From NCBI RefSeq assembly GCF_009720865.1, contig NZ_WNLA01000003.1:248001-312000 (forward strand): 64,000 nt of DNA, given 5' to 3'. Shown here in pieces: positions 48,665-58,809 of the stretch. A model generated the notes under the pieces. It ran no database searches. It had not been told where the DNA came from and saw only the letters and a list, made by a program, of their open reading frames with translations. A program made the position numbers and the translations under genes. How positions within the stretch are numbered: the first letter of the stretch is position 1; the number at the start of each line of letters is the position of its first letter. Origin of the DNA: Pseudoduganella ginsengisoli (lineage in GTDB: Bacteria > Pseudomonadota > Gammaproteobacteria > Burkholderiales > Burkholderiaceae_D).

Positions 48665-49108
48665 ATGTTCAAGCGCTTCACCGCCGGCTTCCTGCTGGCT
48701 GCTGCCCTGGCCCCTGCCTTCGCTGCGGACCTTTCCCCTGTTGGCTTGTGGCAAAACATTGATGATGAAACCGGTAAACCGAAAGCCCTGATCCGCATCA
48801 CGGAAAACAATGGCGTGCTGCAAGGCCAGATTGAAAAGCTGTTCCGCGCGCCAAATGAAGACCAGGCGCCAAAATGCGAAAAGTGCACGGACGCGCGCAA
48901 GGACAAGCCGGTCATCGGCATGGTGATCTTGACCGGCCTGAAAAAAGATGGCGATGAATACTCGGGCGGCGAAATCCTCGACCCGAACAACGGCAAAGTC
49001 TACAAGAGCAAGCTGGAACTGACGGATGGCGGCAAGAAGCTGAAAATGCGCGGCTACATCGGCATGCCGATGCTGGGCCGTACGCAAACCTGGATCCGCC
49101 AAGAGTAA
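48665..49108 (+). CDS. DUF2147-family periplasmic protein
   Basis: 147 residues. Signal peptide MFKRFTAGFLLAAALAPAFA, then the DUF2147 core: SPVGLWQNIDDETGKPKALI, QGQIEKLF, CEKCTDARKDKPVIGMVIL and YSGGEILDPNNGKVYKSKLEL. Lipocalin-like small beta barrels of this family are exported and of unknown function. A CxxC pair (CEKC) may bind metal or form a disulfide. RBS GGAGA precedes ATG 48665. Confidence 0.88.
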   Translation: MFKRFTAGFLLAAALAPAFAADLSPVGLWQNIDDETGKPKALIRITENNGVLQGQIEKLFRAPNEDQAPKCEKCTDARKDKPVIGMVILTGLKKDGDEYSGGEILDPNNGKVYKSKLELTDGGKKLKMRGYIGMPMLGRTQTWIRQE

Positions 49109-49124
49109 ACCCTACCCCGGCGAA

Positions 49125-49373
49125 TTACCCGTTCGCCAAGAGCCGCGTGGATTCCGCATCACTGCGGAATACCAGCGGCTGCATCACCTCCCTGCCCGGC
49201 CGCTGCGCCAACTTCACCACCTGGCTGTACCACCCCACACGTGGGTGACTTGTCGCATACCGGATCAGCGGTTCAGCATGTACATGGCGATTCAAAGCCG
49301 AAACGCTGAACACACGTGACGGGCAATGCATTGCGGCAAAGTGCAGCAATGTGTGCCATTTCGCGCCAACCAT
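49125..49373 (-). CDS. Doubtful short open frame
   Basis: 82 codons in the 391-base gap between the DUF2147 gene and ilvE. The product (MVGAKWHTLLHFAAMHCPSR at the start) has no recognised domain, signal peptide or RBS. Reported because it is the only candidate in the gap; it may be non-coding. The rest of the gap should hold the ilvE promoter. Confidence 0.25.
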   Translation of the reverse strand: MVGAKWHTLLHFAAMHCPSRVFSVSALNRHVHAEPLIRYATSHPRVGWYSQVVKLAQRPGREVMQPLVFRSDAESTRLLANG

Positions 49374-49499
49374 TGCGCTAGCGGATTGTGCCAGCGGACC
49401 TCTGCCGCGATGGCATTACATTCTGGGGCAGCAACTTTGATAGAATCGGGGGATTGCCAACCGGACGCCCCTCGTGGCGTCCACACTTAGACAACATCC

Positions 49500-50594
49500 A
49501 TGAGCACTCCAGACATCCTGATCCAGCCTTCCACCACTGCCCTGTCCGCCGCCGAACGCGAAAAGCTGATGGCCTCGCCAGGCTTTGGCAAACTGTTCAC
49601 CGACCACATGGTGACCATCGCTTACAAGGATGGCGCATGGCAGCAGGGTCAGGTGAAGCCATACGGTCCGCTGACCCTGGCGCCTTCGGCATCGGTGCTG
49701 CACTATGGCCAGGCGATTTTTGAAGGCTTCAAAGCCTTCATGCAGCCAGACGGTTCGATCGGCACCTTCCGTCCGGAAGCCAACGCCGAACGCTTCAACC
49801 GCAGCGCGGCCCGCCTGGCGATGCCGGCCCTGCCAGTGGAACTGTTCATGAAAGCCGCCGACGCGCTGATCAATATCGACAAAGGCTGGGTACCAAAAAA
49901 TGTGGGCGAGAGCTTGTACTTGCGTCCCTTCATGATTGCCACGGACGCCTTCCTGGGCGTGCGCCCATCGAAAGAATACCTGTTCGTCATGATTGCCTCG
50001 CCAGCCGGCGCTTACTTCCCGCAAGGCGTGAAGCCGGTCACCGTCTGGATCAGCGAAGATTACGTGCGCGCCGCGCCAGGCGGCACGGGCGAAGCCAAGT
50101 GCGCCGGCAACTACGCGGCCAGCCTGCTGGCGCAAGCCCAGGCGCAAGATGAAGGCTGCGACCAGGTGGTGTGGCTGGATGCCGTACAGCGTTCGTACAT
50201 CGAAGAAATGGGTGGCATGAACCTGTTCTTCGTCTACAACGAAAACGGCAAGCCAGTCATCGTGACGCCGGAACTGACCGGCACCCTGCTGCCAGGCGTG
50301 ACCCGCCGCAGCCTGCTGCAAGTGGCAAAAGACCTGGGCTATGAATCGCGTGAAGTGAAACTGACGGCCCAGCAATGGCGCGACGACGTCGCCAGCGGCC
50401 GCATGACGGAAGTATTCGCGTGCGGCACCGCTGCCGTAATCACGCCTGTGGGCCACGTGAAAGCCAAGGGCTACAACTTCACCATCAACAATGGCGAAAA
50501 CGGTCCGGTCACGATGGCGCTGCGCGACGCGCTGCTGGGCATCCAGCACGGCACCAAGCCGGATACGCATGGCTGGATGCACAAGGTCTGCTAA
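49500..50594 (+). CDS. ilvE: Branched-chain amino acid aminotransferase
   Basis: 364 residues, class IV PLP aminotransferase of the longer BCAT (type II) form. It interconverts Val, Leu and Ile with their 2-oxo acids. [14 protein letters not shown] near residue 65, [19 protein letters not shown] (PLP Lys), [12 protein letters not shown] and [20 protein letters not shown] phosphate loops are visible. ATG 49500. It ends at a strong hairpin against the convergent glutaminyl cyclase gene. Confidence 0.96.
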   Translation: MSTPDILIQPSTTALSAAEREKLMASPGFGKLFTDHMVTIAYKDGAWQQGQVKPYGPLTLAPSASVLHYGQAIFEGFKAFMQPDGSIGTFRPEANAERFNRSAARLAMPALPVELFMKAADALINIDKGWVPKNVGESLYLRPFMIATDAFLGVRPSKEYLFVMIASPAGAYFPQGVKPVTVWISEDYVRAAPGGTGEAKCAGNYAASLLAQAQAQDEGCDQVVWLDAVQRSYIEEMGGMNLFFVYNENGKPVIVTPELTGTLLPGVTRRSLLQVAKDLGYESREVKLTAQQWRDDVASGRMTEVFACGTAAVITPVGHVKAKGYNFTINNGENGPVTMALRDALLGIQHGTKPDTHGWMHKVC

Positions 50595-50613
50595 GCGCCA
50601 AGTAAGACATTCA

Positions 50614-50645
50614 AACGCCCGGACGGTTTGCACTCTCCGGGCGTT
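50614..50645. terminator. Hairpin between ilvE and the glutaminyl cyclase gene
   Basis: AACGCCCGGA (50614-50623) pairs with TCCGGGCGTT (50636-50645), a ten-pair stem with a 12-base loop. It sits between convergent genes. Confidence 0.75.
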
Positions 50646-50661
50646 GCCAGGCAACCCTGAC

Positions 50662-51435
50662 TTACTTCTTCTTCACTTCAATTTCAAAGATCTTCGGCCA
50701 CAGCTTACCCGTGACAAACAGCCGGTGCGCCTTGCTGTCGTACGCAATGCCATTCAACACGTTATCGGCGCCCGGCACGATATTGGCCTGCGCCGCCAGC
50801 CCGGATAAATCGATCCAGCCTACGACACGGCCGCTGAACGGGTCGATCCGCGCAATGCGGTCAGTCTGCCAGATATTCGCGTAAATCTCGCCTTCCACCC
50901 ATTCCAGCTCATTGATTTGCGTGACGGGTTCGCCATCGGCTGTCACGCGGATGCGGCGCGTCTGGCCCAGCGTCTTCCCATCGAGTACACGGATGTATGG
51001 CGTACCGTCGCTCATATAGAGGCGCTCGCCATCGGTGGTCAGCGCCCAGCCCTCGCCCGGATAGTTGAAGGTCTGTTTCAATGCAAAGGTTTTCGCATCA
51101 AAAATAAAACCAGTCTGCGACGTCCACGTCAGCGCCACAATATCGCCGCCCATGGGGGCAATCCCTTCGCCGAAATACTGTTGGGGGATATCGCGCTTTT
51201 GCAGCACCTTGCCCGACTCCAGCTCCACGCGCCGCACCGACGACCGGCCATTCAAGCCGGTACTCTCGTACAGATAACCATCCTGGAAAAACAAGCCTTG
51301 CGTGAACGCGCCGCTATCGTGCGGGTACGATTTCTTCACCGTGTAGCCATACACGGGCACGGCCGAATGCGCGTGCGCCGTCACCACCGCAGCCAACCCC
51401 ATGGCGGCGGCGCATTTCATATTAAGCGTCAACAT
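50662..51435 (-). CDS. Glutaminyl-peptide cyclotransferase (plant/bacterial type)
   Basis: 257 residues. Signal peptide ([20 protein letters not shown], cleavage near HAHSA), then a five-bladed propeller: YPHDSGAFTQGLFF, YLYESTGLNGRSSVR, PGEGWALTTDG, INELEWVEGEIYANIWQTDRIARIDP, NVLNGIAYDSKAHRLFVTGKLWP. This matches periplasmic glutamine cyclotransferases, which convert N-terminal Gln to pyroglutamate. Its ATG shares the A of the ruvB stop (TAATG), so it is coupled to ruvB. Confidence 0.92.
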   Translation of the reverse strand: MLTLNMKCAAAMGLAAVVTAHAHSAVPVYGYTVKKSYPHDSGAFTQGLFFQDGYLYESTGLNGRSSVRRVELESGKVLQKRDIPQQYFGEGIAPMGGDIVALTWTSQTGFIFDAKTFALKQTFNYPGEGWALTTDGERLYMSDGTPYIRVLDGKTLGQTRRIRVTADGEPVTQINELEWVEGEIYANIWQTDRIARIDPFSGRVVGWIDLSGLAAQANIVPGADNVLNGIAYDSKAHRLFVTGKLWPKIFEIEVKKK

Positions 51436-52499
51436 TAAAGGTCATCCCACAGTTCTCCGTTTGGACTGGTGCGCGGCGGCGTGGCGCCGAAATGTTTATA
51501 GGCCGCGGGAGTGGCCACGCGGCCGCGCGGCGTGCGCTGCAAATAGCCCTGCTGGATCAAATACGGTTCCAGCACGTCTTCAATGGTGTCGGCTGCCTCG
51601 CCGATGGCGGCGGACAAGTTGCCCACGCCGACCGGGCCGCCGCCGAATTTATACAAGACCGCTTCCAGCAGCTTGCGGTCCATGACGTCAAAGCCGACCG
51701 TATCGACATCGAGCATCACCAGCGCATCGGCCGCGATTTGCTGCGTGATGTCGCCATTGCCTTTGACTTCCGCATAATCGCGCACGCGGCGCAGCAGGCG
51801 GTTGGCGATACGGGGCGTGCCGCGCGCCCGGCGCGCGATTTCCGCCGCGCCCTCCGGCGCAATCGATGCTTTCAGCAAGGCCGCGCTGCGCGTGACGATC
51901 TTCGTCAATTCCGGCACCGTATAAAACTCCAGCCGCGCCACGATGCCGAAGCGGTCGCGCAGCGGATTGGTCAGCATGCCGGCGCGCGTCGTGGCGCCAA
52001 CCAAGGTGAATGGTTGCAAATCCAGCTTCACGGAACGCGCCGCCGGGCCTTCGCCGATCATGATGTCGATCTGGTAATCTTCCAGTGCTGGATACAGGAT
52101 TTCTTCGACGACCGGCGACAGCCGGTGGATTTCATCGATGAACAGCACATCGTTGGCTTCCAGGTTCGTCAGCAATGCCGCCAGATCGCCGGGGCGCTCC
52201 AATACCGGGCCAGACGTCTGGCGCAAATTCACGCCCATTTCGCGCGCAATGATGTTGGCCAAGGTGGTTTTACCAAGGCCCGGCGGACCGAACAGCAGCG
52301 TGTGGTCCAGCGCTTCCTGCCGCTTGCGGGCGGCGGAAATAAAGATTTCCAGCTGATCGCGGATTTTCGCCTGGCCGACATATTCGTCCAGCAGCTTGGG
52401 GCGCAACGCGCGTTCGATGGCTTCTTCGTTCGGCGACGAAGGGGCCGCATCGATGATGCGCTGCTCGGTGAAATTGTCAGTTTGAATACTCATGCTCAT
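51435..52499 (-). CDS. ruvB: Holliday junction branch-migration ATPase RuvB
   Basis: 354 residues, AAA+ hexamer motor. [11 protein letters not shown], Walker [10 protein letters not shown] (~70), Walker [10 protein letters not shown], sensor GATTRAG, arginine finger region and C-terminal winged helix ([12 protein letters not shown]). With RuvA it drives branch migration during recombinational repair. It follows ruvA by 21 bases. Confidence 0.97.
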   Translation of the reverse strand: MSMSIQTDNFTEQRIIDAAPSSPNEEAIERALRPKLLDEYVGQAKIRDQLEIFISAARKRQEALDHTLLFGPPGLGKTTLANIIAREMGVNLRQTSGPVLERPGDLAALLTNLEANDVLFIDEIHRLSPVVEEILYPALEDYQIDIMIGEGPAARSVKLDLQPFTLVGATTRAGMLTNPLRDRFGIVARLEFYTVPELTKIVTRSAALLKASIAPEGAAEIARRARGTPRIANRLLRRVRDYAEVKGNGDITQQIAADALVMLDVDTVGFDVMDRKLLEAVLYKFGGGPVGVGNLSAAIGEAADTIEDVLEPYLIQQGYLQRTPRGRVATPAAYKHFGATPPRTSPNGELWDDL

Positions 52500-52520
52500 C
52501 CGGACGCGGGGTCACGCGCA

Positions 52521-53102
52521 TTATCCCTTCGACAGCGCCTTCAGCGCCAGTTTGATACCTTCTGATACACCTGCTTCGGCCGGCACCTTTTTCAGGGCCA
52601 GCAACGCTTCCTTGTCAGAATACCCCAGCGCCAGCAGCGCGTTCAAAATATCGGTCTGTGCATCCGGCACGGCATGCGCACCGCCAGCGGCGCCAATATC
52701 GGCGCCCAGCTTGCCCTTCAATTCCAGCAACAGGCGTTCCGCCGTCTTCTTGCCGATGCCCGGCACTTTTACGAGGCGGCCCGACTCCTGCAGCGTGACA
52801 GCCTGCGCCAAATCCGCAATCGACATGCCCGACAAAATCGACAGCGCCGTGCGCGCGCCCACGCCGGTAATCTTGATCAACTGGCGGAACACGGCCCGCT
52901 CTTCCGCATTGCCAAAGCCAAACAGCAAATGCGCATCTTCGCGGATGGCCTGGTGCGTGAACAGCACGACTTTCTCGCCCACGCCGGGCAAGTTGTAGAA
53001 CGTGCTCATGGACACATCGACTTCATAGCCGACGCCCTGTACGTCGACCAGCAATTGCGGCGGATTTTTTTCAAGCAGGATGCCGGAGAGACGTCCGATC
53101 AT
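52521..53102 (-). CDS. ruvA: Holliday junction DNA-binding protein RuvA
   Basis: 193 residues. [20 protein letters not shown] starts the OB-fold domain; helix-hairpin-helix motifs lie at [15 protein letters not shown] and [17 protein letters not shown]; a C-terminal helical domain ([18 protein letters not shown]) contacts RuvB. It targets RuvB to four-way junctions. 21 bases after ruvC. Confidence 0.97.
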   Translation of the reverse strand: MIGRLSGILLEKNPPQLLVDVQGVGYEVDVSMSTFYNLPGVGEKVVLFTHQAIREDAHLLFGFGNAEERAVFRQLIKITGVGARTALSILSGMSIADLAQAVTLQESGRLVKVPGIGKKTAERLLLELKGKLGADIGAAGGAHAVPDAQTDILNALLALGYSDKEALLALKKVPAEAGVSEGIKLALKALSKG

Positions 53103-53123
53103 AAATTCTTTCGTTGAATGAAG

Positions 53124-53789
53124 TTAGCCGACCAGGCGGCCGCGCCGCATGCGCAGCGAACCCAGCTCGATGGCGGTGGCGACGGCGCCTGTGCTGCGCA
53201 CGGTGCGCGAGCCAGTCACGGGCACAACGGGATCATCGGCAATGCCAGTGGCGGCGGCGCGCAAGCTGCGCCGTGCAGGTTTGGTCCCCTGCAACAGTGC
53301 ATGGGCCGCGCCCGCAATGGCCACCATATCCTGGCAATGCGCATGGCAAATCGCCACGCCCAACGCATCGGCCGCATCGGTGCCGGGCAAGCCGGGCAGC
53401 GCCAGCAAACGCGCCACCATCTCCTGCACTTGCGACTTCGCAGCGCGGCCCGTGCCGACCACGGCTTGTTTTAATTGGGTGGGTGAATATTCGGCGACCG
53501 GCAAACCATTGCTGACCAGCGCGCAAATCGCCGCACCGCGCGCCTGCCCCAGCAGCAGGGTCGATTGCGGATTCACGTTGACGAAGACTTTTTCAATCGC
53601 CGCGCAGTCCGGCTTATAGGTGGCGGCAACTTCAGCCACGCCGTCCAGGATGACTTTGAGACGCGCAGGCAATTCCCCTTCGCCACTCTTGATGGTGCCG
53701 GAAGCGATGTAGCGCAATTTGTGGCCGTGCTTATGGATAACGCCAAAGCCGGTGGTGCGCAAACCGGGGTCGATGCCGAGGATAATCAT
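53124..53789 (-). CDS. ruvC: Crossover junction endodeoxyribonuclease RuvC
   Basis: 221 residues, longer than the usual ~175 owing to a C-terminal tail of about 45 residues. Catalytic acids: Asp in [12 protein letters not shown] (~5), Glu in [13 protein letters not shown], and [14 protein letters not shown]. It cleaves Holliday junctions held by RuvAB. Start MIILGIDPG at 53789 is the conserved one; a longer in-frame start at 53816 exists. Confidence 0.95.
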   Translation of the reverse strand: MIILGIDPGLRTTGFGVIHKHGHKLRYIASGTIKSGEGELPARLKVILDGVAEVAATYKPDCAAIEKVFVNVNPQSTLLLGQARGAAICALVSNGLPVAEYSPTQLKQAVVGTGRAAKSQVQEMVARLLALPGLPGTDAADALGVAICHAHCQDMVAIAGAAHALLQGTKPARRSLRAAATGIADDPVVPVTGSRTVRSTGAVATAIELGSLRMRRGRLVG

Positions 53790-53833
53790 CCCCGGATTGT
53801 ACCCGGGATAATTCATACCTGTATATAAAAACA

Positions 53834-53868
53834 GTAGGGCGGCTTCCGCTGCATGGAAGCCGCCCTAC
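53834..53868. repeat. GTAGGGCGG palindromic repeat between purH and ruvC
   Basis: GTAGGGCGGCTTCC (53834-53847) pairs with GGAAGCCGCCCTAC (53855-53868) around GCTGCAT. Related to the repeat at 36676, with different stem tips that keep pairing. It lies at the end of purH. Confidence 0.75.
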
Positions 53869-53894
53869 GTGATCCGTACGGAACTACTTACCGA

Positions 53895-55481
53895 TTAATG
53901 GCGGAAGTGACGGGTACCCGTGTACAGCATCACGACGCCGCGCTCATCGGCCGCGTCAATGACTTCCTGGTCGCGCATCGAGCCGCCCGGCTGGATCACG
54001 CAAGTTGCACCGGCATCCACCACCACATCGAGGCCGTCGCGGAACGGGAAGAAGGCATCCGACGCCACCGCGGAACCGGCCAGGGTCAGGCCGGCGTTTT
54101 GCGCCTTGATGGAAGCGATGCGGGCTGAATCGATGCGGCTCATCTGGCCGGCGCCCACGCCCAAGGTCATGTTATTGCCGCAGAAGACGATCGCATTCGA
54201 CTTCACGTACTTGGCCACGCGCCACGCAAACATCAAGTCTTGCAATTGCTGCGGGGTTGGCTGCAGCTTGGTCACGACTTTCAAGTCCGCCAGCAGCACG
54301 TTTTTCGCGTCCGCCGATTGCACCAGCAAACCGCCGCCGACACGCTTGAAGTCCATGCCGTTCACGCCGTCGCCCAGCGGGATTTCCAGCAAGCGCACGT
54401 TTTGCTTGGCCGACAGGATTTGCTTGGCTTCAGCGGAGAACGAAGGCGCGATCAGCACTTCCACGAACAGCTTGGCCAGCTCGGTGGCCGCTTGCGCGTC
54501 CACTTCCACGTTGAACGCAATGATGCCGCCGAATGCGGAAGTCGGGTCCGTTTGCAGCGCGCGCTTGTACGCGTCCACCGCGCTCACGCCCAGCGCCACG
54601 CCGCATGGGTTCGCGTGCTTGATGATGACGCAAGCGGCAGGCTGGTCGAAACCGCCCATGGATTTCACGCATTCCCATGCGGCATCCGCGTCAGCGATAT
54701 TGTTGAACGACAGTTCCTTGCCTTGCAGCTGGCGGTAGTTGGCCAGCGCGCCGGCCACGGGCGACAAGTCTTTGTAGAAAGCAGCGGACTGGTGCGGGTT
54801 TTCACCGTAGCGCATGTCCTGCACTTTTTCAAAGTGCACGTTCAGGGTTTGCGGGTACGACGAACGGTTCGCGTGCGAACGGTCCGGGCCCAGGCTCGAC
54901 AGGTAGTTGGCGATGGCGCCATCGTACTGTGCCGTGTGGGCATACACTTTCTTGGCCAGCATGAAACGGGTTTCATAGCTGACGTAGCCTGGCGCATTGT
55001 CCGTGGTCTTCATTTCAGCCAGCACCACGCCGTAGTCGGATGGATCGCAGATCACCACCACGTCTTTGTGGTTCTTGGCGGACGAACGCAGCATGGCTGG
55101 GCCGCCGATATCGATGTTTTCAATTGCGTCGTCCAAGGTGCACGTATCCTTGGCCACCGTGGCCTGGAACGGATACAGGTTCACCACCACCATGTCGATG
55201 GTCGGGATATTGTGCTCTTCCAGTTTCGCCATGTGCTCCGGGAAGTCGCGGCGGGCCAGGATGCCGCCGTGCACTTTCGGGTGCAGCGTCTTTACGCGGC
55301 CATCCAGCATTTCCGGGAAGCCGGTGTAATCGGCGACTTCGGTCACAGGGACGCCGTTGTCGGCCAGCAGCTTGGCGGTGCCGCCGGTGGACAGGATGTT
55401 CACACCCATCGCGGACAGGGCGCGTGCAAAGTCCAGCACACCGGTTTTATCGGAGACGGAAATGAGAGCTTGTTTGATCAT
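53895..55481 (-). CDS. purH: Bifunctional AICAR transformylase / IMP cyclohydrolase
   Basis: 528 residues. The N-terminal MGS/IMP cyclohydrolase domain ([38 protein letters not shown]) and the C-terminal transformylase domain ([38 protein letters not shown]) perform the last two steps of IMP synthesis. It follows fis on the same strand, 110 bases downstream. Confidence 0.97.
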   Translation of the reverse strand: MIKQALISVSDKTGVLDFARALSAMGVNILSTGGTAKLLADNGVPVTEVADYTGFPEMLDGRVKTLHPKVHGGILARRDFPEHMAKLEEHNIPTIDMVVVNLYPFQATVAKDTCTLDDAIENIDIGGPAMLRSSAKNHKDVVVICDPSDYGVVLAEMKTTDNAPGYVSYETRFMLAKKVYAHTAQYDGAIANYLSSLGPDRSHANRSSYPQTLNVHFEKVQDMRYGENPHQSAAFYKDLSPVAGALANYRQLQGKELSFNNIADADAAWECVKSMGGFDQPAACVIIKHANPCGVALGVSAVDAYKRALQTDPTSAFGGIIAFNVEVDAQAATELAKLFVEVLIAPSFSAEAKQILSAKQNVRLLEIPLGDGVNGMDFKRVGGGLLVQSADAKNVLLADLKVVTKLQPTPQQLQDLMFAWRVAKYVKSNAIVFCGNNMTLGVGAGQMSRIDSARIASIKAQNAGLTLAGSAVASDAFFPFRDGLDVVVDAGATCVIQPGGSMRDQEVIDAADERGVVMLYTGTRHFRH

Positions 55482-55591
55482 GGCTATGGCTAGGTTGTTG
55501 AATATTCTGGATGAGCACGCTGACGTGCTGATGGAACATCCGGCAACATGGCCCAGTCACAGCCATGCCAGCCGGACGTGGAACGGACTGT

Positions 55592-55825
55592 TTACAGCAG
55601 ACCGTGTTCCTGCAATTTCTTGCGCAAAGTATTGCGGTTGATGCCCAGCATCTGGGCGGCGTGCGACTGGTTGCCGTCGGCACGGGTCATCACCACTTCA
55701 AGGATCGGACGCTCTACGGTCAGAACGACCATGTCGTACACGTTGGAAGCTTTTTGTTCGCCCAGGTCGTTGAAATAATCTTCAAGGCTTTTTTGGACGA
55801 CTTCCTGGATGCTTTCTTTGCTCAT
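55592..55825 (-). CDS. fis: Fis-family DNA-binding protein
   Basis: 77 residues. N-terminal SIQEVVQKSLEDYFNDL and a C-terminal helix-turn-helix (NQSHAAQMLGINRNTLRKKL) define Fis, the nucleoid protein regulating rRNA and recombination sites. It lies 42 bases after dusB; dusB-fis cotranscription is the classical arrangement. Confidence 0.95.
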   Translation of the reverse strand: MSKESIQEVVQKSLEDYFNDLGEQKASNVYDMVVLTVERPILEVVMTRADGNQSHAAQMLGINRNTLRKKLQEHGLL

Positions 55826-55867
55826 GTTCTTATCTTCTTGCTAAATGTTCTGCCAACTGCGCAGCGA

Positions 55868-56884
55868 TCAAGCTGCCAGCATTTGTTCGGCGAGGCGGTA
55901 TTGTAACCGCTCACCGTATTTCAATTGCGAATCAAAAAATTCATTGACTGCGAGCAACTGTTCGTCCGTCGATTCCATACGGTTCATGCGCTGACGGAAT
56001 GCTTCGCCGCCTTCCAGGTCTTGCACGTACCAGCCGATGTGTTTGCGGGCCGTGCGCACGCCCAGGTATTCGCCGTAAAACTGGTAGTGTGCGCGCAAGT
56101 GCTCGTCCATCAAGTGGCGTACTTCTTCGACCATCGGCGCGGGCAAATGTTCCCCGGTCCGCAAAAAATGATCGATTTCGCGGAAAATCCACGGACGGCC
56201 CTGGGCGGCGCGGCCGATCATGACAGCGTCAGCTTTGGTTTTTTCCAGCACAAACTTAGCTTTTTCCGGCGTCGTGATATCGCCGTTAGCCACCAGCGGG
56301 ATGTTCACGGACGCTTTGACGGCGGCAATCGTGTCGTATTCCGCATCGCCCTTGTAGCCATCGGCCCGCGTGCGGCCATGCAAGGTCAGCATTTGTATAC
56401 CAGCCTGTTCGGCGATGCGGGCAATGCGCAGGGCATTCTTGTTTTCCCGGTCCCACCCCGTACGGAATTTCAACGTGACAGGCACATCCACCGCGCGCAC
56501 CACCGCATTGACGATGCGCTCGACCAGGTCTTCGTGCTGCAACAGTGCGGAACCGCACCAGTTATTGCACACCTTTTTCACGGGGCAGCCCATGTTGATG
56601 TCGATAATCTGCGCGCCCTTGTCCACGTTGAATTTGGCGCAGTCAGCCAGGTCTTGCGGGTCGGCGCCCGCAATTTGCACGGCTTTCGGCTCCATCTCGC
56701 CTGCGTGGTCGATGCGGCGCGAACTCTTTTCACTGGCCCACAGGCGGGGATTCGACGCAGCCATCTCCGACACGGCATAACCGGCGCCCAGCTGCTTGCA
56801 CAGCTGCCGGAATGGCCGGTCTGTCACGCCCGCCATGGGGGCGACAAAGACGTTATTGCGGAGGATATGCGGACCGATCTGCAC
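55868..56884 (-). CDS. dusB: tRNA-dihydrouridine synthase B
   Basis: 338 residues, FMN-dependent TIM barrel reducing uridine in the tRNA D-loop. VAPMAGVTDRPFRQLCKQLG, INMGCPVKKVCNNWCGSALL (catalytic Cys), LTLHGRTRADGYKGDAEYD, GNGDITTPEK-like VANGDITTPEKA and MIGRAAQGRPWIF are present. First gene of dusB-fis. Confidence 0.95.
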   Translation of the reverse strand: MQIGPHILRNNVFVAPMAGVTDRPFRQLCKQLGAGYAVSEMAASNPRLWASEKSSRRIDHAGEMEPKAVQIAGADPQDLADCAKFNVDKGAQIIDINMGCPVKKVCNNWCGSALLQHEDLVERIVNAVVRAVDVPVTLKFRTGWDRENKNALRIARIAEQAGIQMLTLHGRTRADGYKGDAEYDTIAAVKASVNIPLVANGDITTPEKAKFVLEKTKADAVMIGRAAQGRPWIFREIDHFLRTGEHLPAPMVEEVRHLMDEHLRAHYQFYGEYLGVRTARKHIGWYVQDLEGGEAFRQRMNRMESTDEQLLAVNEFFDSQLKYGERLQYRLAEQMLAA

Positions 56885-57022
56885 CGTGTGAACCTGTTTC
56901 TCGAATGGGGAAGCCGACTATTTTAACCGAACAACTGCTCAATTTATAAGCACAATTTTGTATTGTTCGATTGTTTGTGCAGCATAGTGGTTATGAAACA
57001 GATTTTCCGTGTAGAAATAACA

Positions 57023-57056
57023 ACGGCGGCAAGTGTTCAGGACACTTTGCCGCCGT
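57023..57056 (-). terminator. Terminator after the tyrS-dtd-ybhB-phosphatase unit
   Basis: ACGGCGGC (57023-57030) pairs with GCCGCCGT (57049-57056), with AAGTGT/ACACTT continuing the stem. On the minus strand TGTTATTTC follows. Confidence 0.75.
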
Positions 57057-57071
57057 CCATCCGGCCGGAAC

Positions 57072-57710
57072 TTAAATGATGTCGTCCAGCGCCAGTGCGA
57101 GGTGATCGACTTCACCCCAGCTGTCCAATGACAATTTCCCGTCAGACAACGTAAAGCGGTTGATGCTGGCGTTGCGCACCTGGAAGTCGCGCGGGCTGTC
57201 CAGGCTCATGCCTTTCGCGGCGCGGTACGCGCATTCCAGCACGCCGCCATGCGCCACGATGGCAATGGTTTTGCCCGGATAACGCTCGGCCCATTCCGTG
57301 ATGGCGGCAATGCAACGTTGATAAAACTGCCTGAAACTTTCCGCGAACCGGTCCCCGTGCGGCATCACGGCATCTGCATCGCGCGATTGCCACTTGGCGA
57401 ACTCCGCCGGGTACTGGCGCTCGATGTCCGCATACAGCATGCCTTCGAACACGCCATACGCCCGTTCGCGCAATTGCTCATCTTGCTGCACTAGCAACGC
57501 ATGGTGTGCGCACGCAGCCTGCGCCGTTTGCACGGCGCGCTGCAAATCGCTGGACACAACGGCGGCCAGCGGTTCGTCCGCCAGCGCCCGGGCCAAGGCT
57601 TGTGCCTGGCGCACGCCTTCGTCATTGAGGGCAATGTCGATGTGCCCTTGCAGGCGGCGTACCGCGTTCCACGCGGTTTCGCCGTGGCGTATCAATAAGA
57701 TTGTCGTCAT
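57072..57710 (-). CDS. Histidine phosphatase family protein
   Basis: 212 residues. Catalytic LIRHGETAWN near the N terminus, RLQGHIDIALNDEG, the acid residue in RERAYGVFEGM and the second His in IVAHGGVLECAYRA. It is close to GpmB/CobC-like phosphatases; the substrate is unknown and true phosphoglycerate mutase activity is not assured. It starts five bases after ybhB. Confidence 0.9.
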   Translation of the reverse strand: MTTILLIRHGETAWNAVRRLQGHIDIALNDEGVRQAQALARALADEPLAAVVSSDLQRAVQTAQAACAHHALLVQQDEQLRERAYGVFEGMLYADIERQYPAEFAKWQSRDADAVMPHGDRFAESFRQFYQRCIAAITEWAERYPGKTIAIVAHGGVLECAYRAAKGMSLDSPRDFQVRNASINRFTLSDGKLSLDSWGEVDHLALALDDII

Positions 57711-57715
57711 CTCGT

Positions 57716-58354
57716 TCAGTTAGCGACTGCCGGATTTAACGTGTACGAACCGATCAGCTGCGCCTCGTCCAGGATATGGCCGCGGATCGCTTCCAGCGCT
57801 TGCGGCCCGGTGAACCGGCCGTCCAGCGGCAGGCGCGGCACATCCAGCGCATACAAGCGGAAAACGTAATGATGCAGCCGTTCATCGTTCCACGGAGGAC
57901 ATGGGCCGTCATACCCGTAATAATCGCCCGCCATCTGTGCATCACCGGCAAACCAGCCTGTGTAATCGTTGACGCCCTGGCGGACCGGCGCCCCGTTCAA
58001 CGCGGCATCCGGACCGGGCTTGCCTTGGGCCACCACGCCATCGGCCAGCTGGCCGGCGGCGATCGCCGTGACCGTGGCGGGGATGTCCGCCAGCGTCCAG
58101 TGGTAAAAGTCTGCGCGGGGCATCGAGGCGGGCAAGGTTTTGCCTTCCTGGTTGACGTCGGTACCGATGGTGGGCACGTCGCCATCGATGCACACCAGCA
58201 GCAGCGATTGCGTACCGGCCGGCACGTCACCCCACGCCAAGTGCGGATTGCGGTTGGCGGACAGGTGAATATGCGTGGCCGCATCCTGTTCGGCAAAGGC
58301 AAATTCGGCGGGAATCGCACCGCCATCTTTAAAGGAATCACTCCACAGCTTCAT
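57716..58354 (-). CDS. YbhB/YbcL-type PEBP family protein
   Basis: 212 residues. PEBP fold: NPHLAWGDVPAGTQSLLLVCIDGDVP, FYHWTLADIPATVTAI, NDYTGWFAGDAQMAGDYYGYDGPCPPWNDERLHHYVFRLYALDV. No signal peptide. Cytoplasmic relatives of Raf kinase inhibitor; role in bacteria unknown. The ATG shares an A with the dtd stop (TAATG). Confidence 0.9.
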   Translation of the reverse strand: MKLWSDSFKDGGAIPAEFAFAEQDAATHIHLSANRNPHLAWGDVPAGTQSLLLVCIDGDVPTIGTDVNQEGKTLPASMPRADFYHWTLADIPATVTAIAAGQLADGVVAQGKPGPDAALNGAPVRQGVNDYTGWFAGDAQMAGDYYGYDGPCPPWNDERLHHYVFRLYALDVPRLPLDGRFTGPQALEAIRGHILDEAQLIGSYTLNPAVAN

Positions 58355-58809
58355 TACTGCCCTCCCTTGGGATCCACTTGCAGCCAGATCGTCACGGGAC
58401 CATCGTTGGTCAGCGACACTTTCATGTCGGCGCCAAAGCGGCCCGTTTCCACCACGGGGTGTTTCCCCCGTGCTTGTTCGACAAAGTAATTAAACAGGCG
58501 TTCGCCGTCGGCCGGCGCGGCGGCGGGGCTGAACGAGGGGCGGGTGCCGGATTTCGTGTCAGCCGCCAGCGTGAACTGGGGCACCAGCAGCAAACCACCC
58601 GCTACATCGGCGACGCTGCGGTTCATCTTGCCGGCGTCATCGGAAAACACGCGGTAGCCCAGCAACTTGGCCAGCAAGGCATCCGCTTCTTTTTCCGTAT
58701 CGCCCTTTTCCGCGCACACCAGCACCATCAATCCATGGCCGATCGCGCCCACGGTGTCGCCATCGACCACCACCTGGGCGCTGGACGCACGCTGCAGCAA
58801 GCCGATCAT
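58354..58809 (-). CDS. dtd: D-aminoacyl-tRNA deacylase
   Basis: 151 residues. [17 protein letters not shown] start, [26 protein letters not shown] (catalytic SQ-type region, here VPQFTL) and [22 protein letters not shown] end. It removes D-amino acids, notably D-Tyr, from tRNA. It overlaps tyrS by four bases, a fitting functional pairing. Confidence 0.95.
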   Translation of the reverse strand: MIGLLQRASSAQVVVDGDTVGAIGHGLMVLVCAEKGDTEKEADALLAKLLGYRVFSDDAGKMNRSVADVAGGLLLVPQFTLAADTKSGTRPSFSPAAAPADGERLFNYFVEQARGKHPVVETGRFGADMKVSLTNDGPVTIWLQVDPKGGQ

